Positions 24,166 through 34,273 of a DNA stretch of 64,000 bases are shown here, piece by piece. Every line of letters starts with the position of its first letter. Position 1 is the first letter of the stretch. Location of the stretch: NCBI RefSeq assembly GCF_900099935.1, contig NZ_FNEK01000020.1:24292-88291 (forward strand), read 5' to 3'. Made by a program: the position numbers and the translations under genes. Below the pieces are notes generated by a model. That model saw nothing but the letters and a program-made list of their open reading frames with translations. It was not told the DNA's origin and did not search any database. The DNA is from Aliiruegeria lutimaris (GTDB taxonomy: Bacteria; Pseudomonadota; Alphaproteobacteria; Rhodobacterales; Rhodobacteraceae).

Positions 24166-26247
24166 TCAGCTGCCGGCGATGAGGCCCATGCTTTCGAGCT
24201 TCAGCAGCACCTGCTGGGCGCAGTAATCGACGTCGACCGTCTCGGTGTCGAGGCTCAGCTCGGGGTTCGCGGGCACATCATAGGGGTCCGAAATGCCAGT
24301 GAATTCCTTGATCTTGCCCTCACGCGCGAGCTTGTAGAGCCCTTTGCGGTCCCGCTTCTCGCATTCCTCGATGGAGGTCGCGACATGGACCTCCACGAAG
24401 GCACCGTACTGCTCGATATCCTCACGCACGGCGCGGCGCGTCGTGGCGTAGGGCGCGATCGGCGCACAGATGGCGATGCCGCCGTTCTTGGTGATCTCCG
24501 AGGCGACATAGCCGATGCGGCGGATGTTGAGGTCGCGGTGCTCCTTGGAGAAGCCCAGTTCGCTCGACAGGTTCTTCCGCACGATATCTCCGTCCAGAAG
24601 CGTCGTCGGGCGGCCGCCCATCTCCATCAGCTTGACCATCAGCGCGTTGGCAATCGTGGATTTGCCGGAGCCGGAGAAACCGGTGAAGAATACGGTGAAG
24701 CCCTGCTTGGAGCGCGGCGGCTTGGTGCGGCGCAGTTCCTTGACCACGTCCTTGAAGGAGAACCAGTCCGGGATCTCCAGTCCTTCAGCCAGGCGGCGAC
24801 GCAGCTCGGTGCCGGAGATGTTGAGGATGGTGACCTTGTCCTTGTCGGCGATCTCGTCAATCGGCTCGTACTGGGCACGCTCCTGCACAAATACCATATG
24901 CTTGAACGGCACCATTTCGATGCCCATCTCGGCCTCGTGCTCGCGGAACAGGTCCTGCGCGTCATAGGGGCCGTAGAAATCTTCACCGGCAGAGTTCTTG
25001 CCCGGGCCGGCATGGTCGCGGCCAACGATGAAATGCGTCACGCCGTGGTTCTTTCGGATCAGCCCATGCCAGACGGCCTCCCGGGGGCCGGCCATGCGCA
25101 TGGCAAGCGGCAGCAGGCTCATGGTCGTAGTGGCGGCAGGGTACTTGTCCAGAACGGCCTCGTAGCAGCGCACGCGGGTGAAGTGGTCCACGTCGCCCGG
25201 CTTGGTCATGCCGACGACCGGGTGGATCAGCAGGTTGGCCTGGCATTCCTTGGCGGCGCGGAAAGTCAGCTCCTGGTGGGCGCGGTGCAGCGGGTTGCGC
25301 GTCTGGAAGGCGACGATCTTGCGCCAGCCGAGCTTGCGGAAATAGGCGCGCAGCTCGTTGGGCGTGTCGCGGCGGGCGCGGAAATCGTAATGCACGGGCT
25401 GCTGGATGCCGGTGATCGGGCCACCGAGATAGACGGGGCCGGCGACGTTGTGCAGGTAGTTGACGGCGGGGTGCGCCTCGTCATCGGAACCGAAGACCTT
25501 CTCGGCCTCGCGCGCCTTGTTCGGCAAAAACTTGTCGTCAACCGACAGGATGGCGAGGATCACGCCTTCCTGGTCGCGCAGCGCGATATCCTGACCCGGC
25601 TCGATCTTGTCGGCGAAGCCCTGGGAAACGTCGAGCGTGATCGGCATCGGCCAGAGCGAGCCATCGGCAAGGCGCATGTTCTCAACGACACCATTATAGT
25701 CTTCCTCGGAGAGAAAGCCCTTGAGCGGGCTGAAGCCGCCATTCATCAGCAGTTCGAGATCGCAGATCTGACGCGGGGTCAGATCCCAGGAGACGAGATC
25801 CGCCGCCTCGACCTTGAGCTTCTGGGAGCTCTCGTAGGAGACGTAGAGCTCGGATATGGGAGCCAGGTTGTTCTGCATTGGGTTTGTCCTGTGTTGGAAG
25901 GGGTTGAGACCGCTGGACGTACCGGTCAGTTCCGCGTGCAGAGCGTCGTACTCTGCGAATTTGCGGGAGAGGAATTTGTCGCGCAGGCGTAATTGCTCGG
26001 CTGCCCCGCGAGAGGTGATGGAATAGGAAAAACGATGTCGTTTGTCGGGGCCGGCGCGTTCGCCGATCGTGACCAACCCGGCCTCCACTGTCGCACGCAG
26101 AAGCGCATTCAGGCGACCGAGGGAAATTCCAAGTGCCGTGGCGGTGCTTCGCTGCGAAGCCTCCGGCGCCAGGTCGAGCTGGCGCAGCATCCGAAAGAGC
26201 AGATCCTCTTCCTCCGGCGTAATGGGTTTTTCCTCAGAGAAATGCAC
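24166..26247 (-). CDS. winged-helix domain fused in frame to sulfate adenylyltransferase/APS kinase
   Basis: 693 aa if translated from 26247. Residues 1-123 form a MarR-like winged helix of the EPS-associated type (LLFRMLRQLDLAPEASQRST, LGRLNALLRATVEAGLV, SYSITSRGAAEQLRLRDKFL). From residue 124 (MQNNLAPISELYVSYES) the sequence is a complete 570-aa bifunctional enzyme: ATP sulfurylase (QTRNPLHRAHQEL, VGRDHAGPG) then APS kinase (GFSGSGKSTIANAL, LDGDIVRKNLSS). It makes PAPS from sulfate and ATP. The M124 codon has its own AGGA site, so the enzyme may be produced separately and the upstream regulator may simply lack its own stop. A 16-bp palindrome lies just upstream. Confidence 0.85.
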   Translation of the reverse strand: MHFSEEKPITPEEEDLLFRMLRQLDLAPEASQRSTATALGISLGRLNALLRATVEAGLVTIGERAGPDKRHRFSYSITSRGAAEQLRLRDKFLSRKFAEYDALHAELTGTSSGLNPFQHRTNPMQNNLAPISELYVSYESSQKLKVEAADLVSWDLTPRQICDLELLMNGGFSPLKGFLSEEDYNGVVENMRLADGSLWPMPITLDVSQGFADKIEPGQDIALRDQEGVILAILSVDDKFLPNKAREAEKVFGSDDEAHPAVNYLHNVAGPVYLGGPITGIQQPVHYDFRARRDTPNELRAYFRKLGWRKIVAFQTRNPLHRAHQELTFRAAKECQANLLIHPVVGMTKPGDVDHFTRVRCYEAVLDKYPAATTTMSLLPLAMRMAGPREAVWHGLIRKNHGVTHFIVGRDHAGPGKNSAGEDFYGPYDAQDLFREHEAEMGIEMVPFKHMVFVQERAQYEPIDEIADKDKVTILNISGTELRRRLAEGLEIPDWFSFKDVVKELRRTKPPRSKQGFTVFFTGFSGSGKSTIANALMVKLMEMGGRPTTLLDGDIVRKNLSSELGFSKEHRDLNIRRIGYVASEITKNGGIAICAPIAPYATTRRAVREDIEQYGAFVEVHVATSIEECEKRDRKGLYKLAREGKIKEFTGISDPYDVPANPELSLDTETVDVDYCAQQVLLKLESMGLIAGS
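25876..25890 (-). promoter_or_regulatory. internal ribosome binding site and start for the enzyme part
   Basis: AGGA (25887-25890) lies 8 nt before the ATG at 25878 that begins the conserved enzyme N-terminus MQNNLAP. This supports separate initiation of the ATP sulfurylase/APS kinase inside the longer frame. Confidence 0.55.
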
Positions 26248-26262
26248 TTGCGACTCAGTATA

Positions 26263-26278
26263 TGTTCACGCGTGAACA
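26263..26278. promoter_or_regulatory. perfect 16-bp palindrome upstream of the winged-helix/sulfurylase gene
   Basis: TGTTCACGCGTGAACA is a perfect inverted repeat, 15 nt upstream of the ATG at 26247. It is a likely operator, possibly for the winged helix encoded at the start of the gene. Confidence 0.5.
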
Positions 26279-26363
26279 CATTGCATGTTTCGCTATGTCA
26301 GAAAAGGAAAATCTTCGGGATTTTGTGAAAGTGGTTAATCGCGCTCTGTCAGGTTCGACACAG

Positions 26364-26399
26364 AAAAAACGACCGGCAACGCAAGGCGGCCGGTCGAAA
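26364..26399 (-). terminator. Rho-independent terminator after trxB
   Basis: On the minus strand CGACCGGC and GCCGGTCG flank an 11-nt loop and are followed by TTTTTT. Confidence 0.85.
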
Positions 26400-26440
26400 C
26401 TGTCAAATGAGCGCTCTCGTGCGAACATCGTTCGGCGGGA

Positions 26441-27487
<1,047 letters not shown>

Positions 27488-27588
27488 CTATGCGCCCTGA
27501 ACAAACCGGACAAATGTTGCGCGATTGCGAAACATTGTTGCGCTTTTGGGGTGGTCTAGCTACAGTTCGCGAAATTCAGGAGGGCTGC

Positions 27589-28089
27589 ATGCCGGGTTCC
27601 AAACTTGATCCGATCGACCGCCACATCCTCGCCGAGCTGCAGGCTGACGGTCGAATGACCAATGTCGAGCTGGCCCGGCGAGTGGGAATTTCGGCGCCGC
27701 CATGCCTGCGGCGCGTCCGCACGCTCGAGGAATCCGGCTTCATCCGCGGCTACCATGCCGATGTCGATCCGCGCGAGCTGGGTTTCGAGGTCCAGGTCTT
27801 TGCCATGGTCGGTCTCAGCAGCCAGGCCGAAGCGGACCTTTCGGCTTTCGAACAGAAATGTCGTGAATGGCCGCTCGTGCGCGAATGCCACATGCTCAAT
27901 GGCGAGATCGACTTCATCCTTAAATGCGTCTCGCCGGACCTGTCGACATTCCAGAGTTTCCTGACCGAGCAATTGACCGCGGCCGCCAATGTGGCGAGCG
28001 TCAAGACATCGCTTGTTATTCGCGGTGCCAAGAACGAACCGGCCGTTCCTTTCGAGGTCCTTGAAGAGCGACTTAGCCAGACCCCCTGA
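27589..28089 (+). CDS. Lrp/AsnC family transcriptional regulator
   Basis: 166 aa. N-terminal helix-turn-helix (LDPIDRHILAELQADGRMTN, VGISAPPCLRRVRTLEESG) followed by the RAM/AsnC ligand-binding domain (VRECHMLNGEIDFILKCVSPD). GGAGG lies 7 nt before the ATG at 27589. It is divergent from trxB with a 206-nt gap. Closest in type to Lrp itself; the effector is probably an amino acid, but the regulon is not evident. Confidence 0.92.
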   Translation: MPGSKLDPIDRHILAELQADGRMTNVELARRVGISAPPCLRRVRTLEESGFIRGYHADVDPRELGFEVQVFAMVGLSSQAEADLSAFEQKCREWPLVRECHMLNGEIDFILKCVSPDLSTFQSFLTEQLTAAANVASVKTSLVIRGAKNEPAVPFEVLEERLSQTP

Positions 28090-28483
28090 TCTGCGACAGT
28101 GAATGATACCTGAAATGCGCGGGCCTTGCGTTCTTGAGCTGCGCCGTTATCCGAGCCGTATGTCGCGCGTTGGTCGGGGGCTTTGCCCCGAGCGCTCTGA
28201 CGAGCGCTCCCCCCCGGGATACTGGACGTCAGAAGAAATCCTGGTCCGCACGCCTTCATCTTTCCAAGGAATTCCTCCGCCGGAGGTACGATCCGCAGGG
28301 TCGATTGTACAGGCTCTGAAACGTGATCGACGTCCAGGGTCCAAAACCGGGTCTCTCAATTTTCTTTCCGGATTCAGGGGCTGTAGGAAAAGCTCGGAAC
28401 GACCTAAGTTTCTTAAGATACGTGGAGAATTCTGTTTCTTTGAAGCCTCGTCGACTTGTTTTCCCAGCGAATGAAATGCGCCG
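28090..28483. other. intergenic region with hairpin repeat, no gene
   Basis: This 394-nt gap after the Lrp gene contains one copy of the dispersed repeat (28176-28300). The remainder (28300-28483) shows no supported coding frame. Confidence 0.6.
28176..28300 (+). repeat. dispersed hairpin-rich intergenic repeat, copy 1
   Basis: This copy contains GGGGGCTTTGCCCC, AGCGCTCTGACGAGCGCT and CCCCCGGGATACTGGACG followed by TCAGAAGAA, then GGAATTCCTCCGCCGGAGGTACGATCCGCAGG. The same order of modules occurs at 45582-45709 and 55052-55180 and, inverted, at 51423-51550. This copy is the most diverged of the four. Confidence 0.7.
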
Positions 28484-28912
28484 ATGATCGCTCCGCCGCT
28501 GGCGCAGAGCTACAGCCGGCACATGATCGCCGGCGCGCGGCTGGAAGTGCTTGAAGGCGGCAACAGCCATGACGTTCGGGCCAAATTTGGCGCCGCGCCG
28601 GACCGGCGGTTCCAGTCCTCGAAACCGATTGATGGCATTATCACGCCTTTAACCACATCGGCCATCGTGTCGGTGGTCTCGCTGGAGCGGGCAGGGCGGC
28701 GGCTTGGCGAGGATATTGACCTCGTCTCCAAGGAACCCTCGCCATTTGTGAAGACGTTCCGCGCTCCGATCATGGCTATCCGGGAAGAGCCGATGATTGC
28801 GGGGCGCTTCCTCGCAGAAGCGGTGATGCGCGCGATCGAGTGTCCTGAGATGCCGCCTTTGCGCGCGATGGAGATGGCCCGCGAACCGGAGTCGCAGGAT
28901 CCCCATTCCTGA
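28484..28912 (+). pseudogene. LacI-family regulator, C-terminal fragment
   Basis: 142 codons. From about residue 50 on, the sequence matches the last third of LacI-type periplasmic-binding-like domains: VSLERAGRRLGEDIDLVSKE, FRAPIMAIREEPMIAGRF and LAEAVMRAIECPEMPPL. The DNA-binding domain and most of the sensor domain are missing. The first 50 residues do not look like a proper start of such a protein, so this is a decayed remnant. Confidence 0.65.
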
Positions 28913-29016
28913 ACGGGTCTGCCGTCTTAATCTATTTGTCCGTCGTGCCGGTATGCTGCCACAAACGGGCCGCGTTTTCCCGCTACCGTAGAACAGGATA
29001 GCTTGGGAGACGCCCT

Positions 29017-29574
29017 GTGACTACTGACGCACCGCACGCAACTATCGGCCGCAGAATGGCCGTTCCGATGATCGGCCTTGGGGCTGCCTGTTGCAGTTCG
29101 GTCGAGTTTGTGAAGCTCAACTGGCCGGACCTGGCAGCGTTTCCGGGCGCGGCGGGGTCTATCTGCGCGATGTTGGGCGTGCTGTTGCTCTTTCGCAGTC
29201 AGCTTCGCGCGGCAAAGGCGGCGCGGGCAAACCGCGACGGCTGCATTCGCATTTCGCCCTATGTGCCTGAAATGGCGGATGGTTCCAACGGAGCCGAGAC
29301 GCTCAAGATCATTCTGACACCCTCGCCGCAGGTCGTCGTTTCAACGGCTTTTTCGATCGATGCACCGCATGCCCCCGAGACGCAGGAACAGGGGCCGGCT
29401 GAAGAAACCAAACCCGAACGCCCGTTCGCCCATGCGAAACGGCTCGTCTCCCGCCCGCTGGCCACGGCACAGGAAATTGGCGCCGAGTGGTCGCAGGACG
29501 TGCAGCTGTCGGGCCGCGCTCAGGAGCGCCTTGAAGCGGATCCCTTCGTTCGACGGCTGGCCCGGTTGGGTTAG
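29017..29574 (+). CDS. hypothetical membrane-anchored protein
   Basis: 185 aa starting at GTG 29017 with GGGAG about 8 nt upstream. A hydrophobic stretch near 45-60 (GAAGSICAMLGVLLLF) and an earlier moderately hydrophobic GLGAACCSSVEF suggest one or two membrane segments, followed by a basic, then acidic, soluble tail. No domain recognised. It converges on mipZ and overlaps its end by 4 nt. Confidence 0.6.
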   Translation: MTTDAPHATIGRRMAVPMIGLGAACCSSVEFVKLNWPDLAAFPGAAGSICAMLGVLLLFRSQLRAAKAARANRDGCIRISPYVPEMADGSNGAETLKIILTPSPQVVVSTAFSIDAPHAPETQEQGPAEETKPERPFAHAKRLVSRPLATAQEIGAEWSQDVQLSGRAQERLEADPFVRRLARLG

Positions 29575-30380
29575 AATTTCACCGTTACACCCGGCAGGTT
29601 CAGCGTCTTGATAAGATCGCGCACCTCCTGGCGGGCGGCGATATTGGAGAGGTTCAACCGGTCCGTGCCGGTGTCCCGCAGATCCAGCAAAGTCAGGCCA
29701 CGCGGGAACAGTTCCCGGAAAATCACCCTTTCGCTGAAGCCCGGCGCCACGCGGAACCCGATCCTTTTCGACAGCTTCCCGAGCGCTTCGCCGACCTTGC
29801 GCTTGTTGTGCATCTGCTGTGAGCCAAGGCGGTTCCGGGTGACGATCCAGTCGATCGGGGGCAGGCCCGCCTGCGCGCGGGTCTGGCGCGCCGACCAAAC
29901 CATTTCCGAGTAGACCGAGGGCCCGAGAATGGAGCCGTCTTCCGGTCGAGTTCGTGCGAGCAGGTCGAAATCGACGAAGGAGTCATTGAGTGGCGTGATC
30001 AGCGTGTCTGCCATGGCATGGGCCATCTGGCTGAGGCGCGTGTGGGAGCCGGGACAGTCGATCAGGATGAAATCGGACTCCGGTTCCAGCGATTGCACGG
30101 CGAGCGCAAGCCGGTGGTCGTTGATATTTGTCCCCTGCGGTACGTCTTCGGGCGCGATATCGGGCAGGTTCACATAGGCCGGAATCGCCAGCGCGAGGCC
30201 TTTCTTTGCGCAGAAGGCGTGCCGATTCTCAATATAGCGTCCCAGGCTCTGCTGGCGCAGGTCGAGGTCCATCGTGCCGACGCGATGCCCCATCCGTGCA
30301 AGTGCGGTGGACACATGCATGGAGGTCGTGGATTTGCCCGACCCGCCCTTTTCATTTCCCACGACGATGATGTGCGCCAC
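29571..30380 (-). CDS. mipZ: division-plane positioning ATPase MipZ
   Basis: 269 aa ParA-family ATPase. Deviant Walker A VGNEKGGSGKSTTSMHV at the N-terminus, switch region TMDLDLRQQSLGRYIENR, and Walker B DFILIDCPGSHTRLS. In alphaproteobacteria MipZ forms a gradient from the chromosome origin and inhibits FtsZ, so that division occurs at mid-cell. Sequence and length fit MipZ better than plasmid ParA, and no parB gene accompanies it. Confidence 0.93.
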   Translation of the reverse strand: MAHIIVVGNEKGGSGKSTTSMHVSTALARMGHRVGTMDLDLRQQSLGRYIENRHAFCAKKGLALAIPAYVNLPDIAPEDVPQGTNINDHRLALAVQSLEPESDFILIDCPGSHTRLSQMAHAMADTLITPLNDSFVDFDLLARTRPEDGSILGPSVYSEMVWSARQTRAQAGLPPIDWIVTRNRLGSQQMHNKRKVGEALGKLSKRIGFRVAPGFSERVIFRELFPRGLTLLDLRDTGTDRLNLSNIAARQEVRDLIKTLNLPGVTVKF

Positions 30381-30523
30381 GTTGCCTCCTGCGGTCTCCG
30401 TTCCGCCTTGCGGACCTGCAATGCCACGTGTGAACCGACATTTCCGTGACAGGCTGGTCAGAAGCCGGAGCCTGTGGCTCTACTGCCGGATCGGGGGAAG
30501 GAAAAGAGCAAAAACCGCGTCGT

Positions 30524-30673
30524 TCAGAATGCCCAGCGGACGAGGTAATCCAGCAGCGAAAGCAGCAGGTAGGCGGGAAGCGACAACACGCAGGCGAGCC
30601 ACAGGGCGCTGCGAAAAGTCGGGCGGGGCGGCGGCGCTTCGATGCCGCGAACGGGAGCAGGCTTCTGTCTCAT
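30524..30673 (-). CDS. 49-aa single-span membrane protein
   Basis: The minus strand encodes MRQKPAPVRGIEAPPPRPTF, then one membrane helix (LWLACVLSLPAYLLLSLLDY) and a short LVRWAF end before TGA. A positive, proline-rich N-terminus followed by a single helix fits a small inner-membrane protein with its N-terminus in the cytosol. It lies upstream of mipZ on the same strand with a 143-nt gap. Coding status rests on composition only; the ribosome binding site is weak. Confidence 0.5.
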   Translation of the reverse strand: MRQKPAPVRGIEAPPPRPTFRSALWLACVLSLPAYLLLSLLDYLVRWAF

Positions 30674-30719
30674 ACAGGCATTAACCATACGTTAGGTTTG
30701 CATATGGTTGATGCTGGTC

Positions 30720-31709
30720 ATGGAGCCTCGATGGATTGAAATATCCCGCCCGTGTCTGCCCGAGGGCGTGCCCGTTCCGATGCAGCAGCATCCGACATAC
30801 GGCGCGGCATGCGCAACGCTTGGGTCCAGCTTGCGGTATTTCGAAATGCGCAACCATGCCGGCCGGTTGCTTGGAGCCGCGCAGGTTCTCGAACGCCCGG
30901 TTCCCCTGCTTGGGCGTGCGGCGTTGCTCTCGCGCGGGCCGGTCTGGGCCGAGTTGGTACCGCCTTCTGTCCGACGCGATGGTTTGTTGTCCCTGCTGAA
31001 GCGACTCAAGCAGGATCATCGTATCGTCGCGGCCACGCCGGAGCCCTGTGAAGGAGCAGATCCGCTGGCAGGGAGCGGTTGGCTGAAGGCCGTTACCCCC
31101 TGCCACCTGGCGCGGTTGGATCTGAGTGCCGACGTGGCGGCGATGCGTGCCCGGCAGCACGGAAAGTGGCGCAATCGGCTGGTGAGGGCCGAGGGGGCGG
31201 GCCTGGAGGTTTGTCAGACGCCGATGTCGGAGAATCCGGGCCATTGGTTATTGATGAAGGAGGCCGATCAGGCCTGCGCCCGCCGCTATCGCCGACTTCC
31301 ACCGGCTTTCACCGCGGCCTGGGTGCAGCAGGGCGGAAAGAAATCCGCTCGGCTTTTCACCGCGCAAAAGGATGGTGAGCCCGTTGCGGCCATGCTGTTC
31401 CTTCTGCATGGCACCAGCGCGACCTATCATGTCGGCTGGTCCGGGCCCGAAGGACGGCGGGTCGGGGCGCATAACCTGTTGTTGTGGGGCGCACAAAACT
31501 GGTTGGCAGCGCGCGGCATGCGCCAGTTGGACCTCGACCTCATCGACACCCGCAACACGCCCGGCATTGCCCGGTTCAAGCTCGGGAGCGGGGCGGATGT
31601 CGTCGCCCTGGGTGCGACACGGCTATCTGCACCGGGGACCCGCTTCTTTGCGCCGCGTTCCCGGAAGGTCGAAAGCCGCGCTTCCATTGGTCAGGAAGCG
31701 CGCCCTTGA
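30720..31709 (+). CDS. GNAT/FemAB-like acyltransferase
   Basis: About 329 aa. Two acetyltransferase-like halves are arranged as in FemAB/BioF2 proteins: an N-terminal half (LGSSLRYFEMRN, LLSRGPVWAE) and a C-terminal half with DGEPVAAMLFLLHGTSATYH and HNLLLWGAQNWLAARGMRQL, DLDLIDTRNTPGIARFK. Relatives transfer amino acids or acyl groups to peptidoglycan or polysaccharide precursors. ATGs at 30711 and 30720 are both possible; the latter is taken. Confidence 0.75.
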   Translation: MEPRWIEISRPCLPEGVPVPMQQHPTYGAACATLGSSLRYFEMRNHAGRLLGAAQVLERPVPLLGRAALLSRGPVWAELVPPSVRRDGLLSLLKRLKQDHRIVAATPEPCEGADPLAGSGWLKAVTPCHLARLDLSADVAAMRARQHGKWRNRLVRAEGAGLEVCQTPMSENPGHWLLMKEADQACARRYRRLPPAFTAAWVQQGGKKSARLFTAQKDGEPVAAMLFLLHGTSATYHVGWSGPEGRRVGAHNLLLWGAQNWLAARGMRQLDLDLIDTRNTPGIARFKLGSGADVVALGATRLSAPGTRFFAPRSRKVESRASIGQEARP

Positions 31710-31744
31710 CTTAGGTGAGTTCCGTGCCTGTCTGCGTTCTCGTC

Positions 31745-32785
31745 TCAACCAGCCTGGCGGAGATAGGCAACCAGAATGTCCCGGGCGGCCTGTAGGTCGC
31801 GCCGGTCGACCATCTCGGTAACCGTGTGGATATAGCGCGTGCCGACCACGATGCCGACCGCGCGGGCACCTGCCGCCGCTTGCTGGGCCGCCGCGCCATC
31901 CTGCCCGCCGGCCCGCAGCATCGTGCGCTGGAAGGGTATGTTCTGCGCGCGGGCCAGCGCGTCGAACTCCGCCACGAGCGCCTTGTCGGCAATGAAGGAC
32001 GTGTCGCGGACATGCAGGCCGAAGCCCTTGCCCTGCTCGGTCGTGCGGTCCTGTTCGGGCACGCCCGGCGTGTCGCAGGCCAGCGTCGTGTCGATGCCAA
32101 GCCCGATATCGGGTTGAACGCGGAAAGCGGCCGTGCGGGCCCCGCGCAGGCCTACCTCTTCCTGGCTGGTGAAGGCGACGTGGATCTCGGCTTCGTTGGC
32201 TGTCTCGGCCAGCCCCCGGATCGCTTCGATCCCCAGCCAGCAGGCAACGCGGTTGTCCAGCGCCTTGGAGACGAATTTCTTTCCCATCTCAAGGAAAGGC
32301 TCGTCCATGACGACCATATCGCCGACCTTGACCTTCTCTATGGCGGCCTCGCCAAGCCCGGTATCGACGATGAACTCGTGGACTTCCGGCACCTTCTTGC
32401 GATCTTCCTGCTTGGTGATGTGCACGCCCGGCCCGGCCGGGTTCATCACACCCTTAAGATCACCGCTATCGGTGCAGACCAGCACGCGGCGGGCAAAGAG
32501 CGTGCGCGGGTCGAACCCACCGACGGGCTGGAGATAGAGAAAACCCTCCTTGGAGATGTGGCTGACGAGAAAGCCGATCTCGTCCATGTGGCAGAGAAGC
32601 ATGATCCGGGTCGGCGTCTCCGTGCCGCCGCGCGAATCTCGCCGGCAGAGCAGCGAGCCCATCGGGTCGGTTTCGACGTGATCGAAAAGCCCTTCGGTTT
32701 CCTTGAGGATTAGGTTGCGGACGCGCTCTTCATGGCCCGGAACGCCGGGAGTTTCGCAAAGGCGCTTGAGTAGATCTGTGTTCAT
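31745..32785 (-). CDS. M42 family metallopeptidase (glutamyl aminopeptidase-like)
   Basis: 346 aa, the length of the M42 family. Metal and catalytic segments: LLCHMDEIGFLV (His, Asp), SKALDNRVACWLG (bridging Asp), TSQEEVGLRGART (catalytic and metal Glu), GLGIDTTLACD, and C-terminal GTRYIHTVTEM with the last metal His. It forms large tetrahedral aminopeptidases in the cytosol. It runs in the same direction as the ribosomal operon but is separated from it by the rpmE terminator. Confidence 0.92.
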   Translation of the reverse strand: MNTDLLKRLCETPGVPGHEERVRNLILKETEGLFDHVETDPMGSLLCRRDSRGGTETPTRIMLLCHMDEIGFLVSHISKEGFLYLQPVGGFDPRTLFARRVLVCTDSGDLKGVMNPAGPGVHITKQEDRKKVPEVHEFIVDTGLGEAAIEKVKVGDMVVMDEPFLEMGKKFVSKALDNRVACWLGIEAIRGLAETANEAEIHVAFTSQEEVGLRGARTAAFRVQPDIGLGIDTTLACDTPGVPEQDRTTEQGKGFGLHVRDTSFIADKALVAEFDALARAQNIPFQRTMLRAGGQDGAAAQQAAAGARAVGIVVGTRYIHTVTEMVDRRDLQAARDILVAYLRQAG

Positions 32786-32968
32786 GTCATCTCCAGGGGA
32801 CGGCGTCGTCTTTCAGAACTGGAATAGGTGGCCGCACGGCGTTCTGCAACACGGGCCGAAAGCGGAGGTCCAAGGCGGAGGCTTGCCGCCGGCCAGAGGC
32901 CGAGCGGCGGTGGCGCCGCTGGCGCGGCGTGCGCCTGCGGCACGCTCAAGGCTGAAAACGCCGGAACG

Positions 32969-32996
32969 AAAAACGCCGCCCCCAAGGGAGCGGCGT
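32969..32996 (-). terminator. Rho-independent terminator after rpmE
   Basis: On the minus strand GACGCCGCTCCC and GGGGGCGGCGT form a stem with a TT-containing loop, followed by TTTTTCG. It ends the ffh-to-rpmE gene series. Confidence 0.85.
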
Positions 32997-33022
32997 CCTG
33001 CACTGTCCATGGTCTGTGGCTC

Positions 33023-33244
33023 TTAGAAGCCCAGGCCTTCGTATTTCTTCTTGAACTTGGAAACGCGGCCGCCGGTATCCATCAGCTTGGCCGAGCCGCC
33101 CGTCCAGGCGGGGTGAACGGAGGGGTCGATATCCAGCGCCAGCTGGTCGCCTTCCTTGCCCCAGGTCGATTTCATCTGAACCACGGTACCATCGGTCATC
33201 TTGACGTCGATGAGGTGGTATTCGGGATGAATGTCTTTTTTCAT
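33023..33244 (-). CDS. rpmE: 50S ribosomal protein L31
   Basis: 73 aa. Typical [19 protein letters not shown] start and [20 protein letters not shown] centre. It lacks the CxxC zinc ligands of the zinc-binding L31 type, as is usual in alphaproteobacteria. The second of two adjacent ATGs is preferred, with AAGGAG 7 nt upstream. It follows rplS by 11 nt. Confidence 0.95.
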   Translation of the reverse strand: MKKDIHPEYHLIDVKMTDGTVVQMKSTWGKEGDQLALDIDPSVHPAWTGGSAKLMDTGGRVSKFKKKYEGLGF

Positions 33245-33255
33245 CATCCGTCTCC

Positions 33256-33627
33256 TTACGACTTGGGCTTGTATGTGTTGTCTTCCGCGATACGGGCCGA
33301 CTTGCCGCGGCGCGAACGCAGGTAGTAGAGCTTGGCGCGGCGCACACGGCCACGGCGCACGACGGTGATGCTCTCGATATTCGTCGAATAAAGCGGGAAG
33401 ACACGCTCCACGCCTTCGCCGAAGGAAATCTTGCGAACAGTGAAAGAACCGGCGACGCCGGCGCCATTCTTGCGCGAGATGCAGACGCCTTCGTAGTTCT
33501 GCACCCGGCTCCGCGAGCCTTCGGTCACCTTGTAGCCGACGCGAATGGTATCGCCGGCCTTGAAGTCGGGAATCTCCTTCCCGAGGGAGGCGATCTGTTC
33601 CGCCTCCAGTTGTGCGATCAGATCCAT
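33256..33627 (-). CDS. rplS: 50S ribosomal protein L19
   Basis: 123 aa. Conserved [49 protein letters not shown] and RRAKLYYLR. It sits at the 30S-50S interface. A 268-nt leader separates it from the upstream EthD gene. L19 is the standard last partner of the rpsP-rimM-trmD cluster. Confidence 0.97.
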   Translation of the reverse strand: MDLIAQLEAEQIASLGKEIPDFKAGDTIRVGYKVTEGSRSRVQNYEGVCISRKNGAGVAGSFTVRKISFGEGVERVFPLYSTNIESITVVRRGRVRRAKLYYLRSRRGKSARIAEDNTYKPKS

Positions 33628-33895
33628 CTGAAACGCTCCTCTACTGCTTGCGGTTGATCCGCAAAGTGATTTCCGCGCCCGGAGCTCCTGGTCTTCATCG
33701 GGTCCGCTGTTGCGCCCGCCGGAGGTCAGGTCATCATTCCTTGGTCGGTGTTGCCGTTCAGCCGGTGGGATGGGGCCGAAGAAGACCCGCCCGTTCGATC
33801 CGGCCGCAACGACACAACCATCCGAGTCGGTTTCCCGATCAGATGGCGCTGTTTAGGCAAGGGCGTGCCTTATTGCAAGCCCGTTGCGCTGTTCG

Positions 33896-34219
33896 TCATT
33901 CCATGAGTTGCCGCAGCACGGTTTCGCCGATCAGCATTTGCGGAGTCGTATTGGTGAATTTCTGAATGTCGTCCAGCACCGGCCCCGCCTTGGCCATGGC
34001 TGCGTCGAGGTCAGAGGGCTCGTTGAACGTCATGGTGGCGATTGCGTAGAACGGCGGCGGCACGTCCTGACCGCCGGCCAGTCCCCTGCTCACGGAGACA
34101 GCAGTCATATGTTCGCCGAAGTACTTCTTCACAAGTGGCATATGGGTGCCGAGGTAATAGTCGAAATCGAAATTGGTTTCGTCCGTGATCGGATAGATCA
34201 CCTGAAGCGTCAATGGCAT
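33896..34219 (-). CDS. EthD family protein
   Basis: 107 aa dimeric alpha-beta barrel protein: VIYPITDETNFDFDYYLGTH, HMPLVKKYFG and a C-terminal PQMLIGETVLRQ. Members act in ether degradation or as small reductases, but most are uncharacterised. The ATG at 34219 has GGGAGG 6 nt upstream, which makes the longer frame unnecessary. It lies between trmD and rplS on the same strand, an accessory insertion in the ribosomal cluster. Confidence 0.85.
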   Translation of the reverse strand: MPLTLQVIYPITDETNFDFDYYLGTHMPLVKKYFGEHMTAVSVSRGLAGGQDVPPPFYAIATMTFNEPSDLDAAMAKAGPVLDDIQKFTNTTPQMLIGETVLRQLME

Positions 34220-34273
34220 GATTGCCTCCCTTTTATTCGGGCAGCATAACACGAAAATCGTTTGCCCGTCGCC

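Noticed and set aside
32850..32960. GC-rich inverted repeats downstream of rpmE as another dispersed-repeat copy
   Set aside because: The module order of the family is absent; it is a local GC-rich hairpin cluster only.
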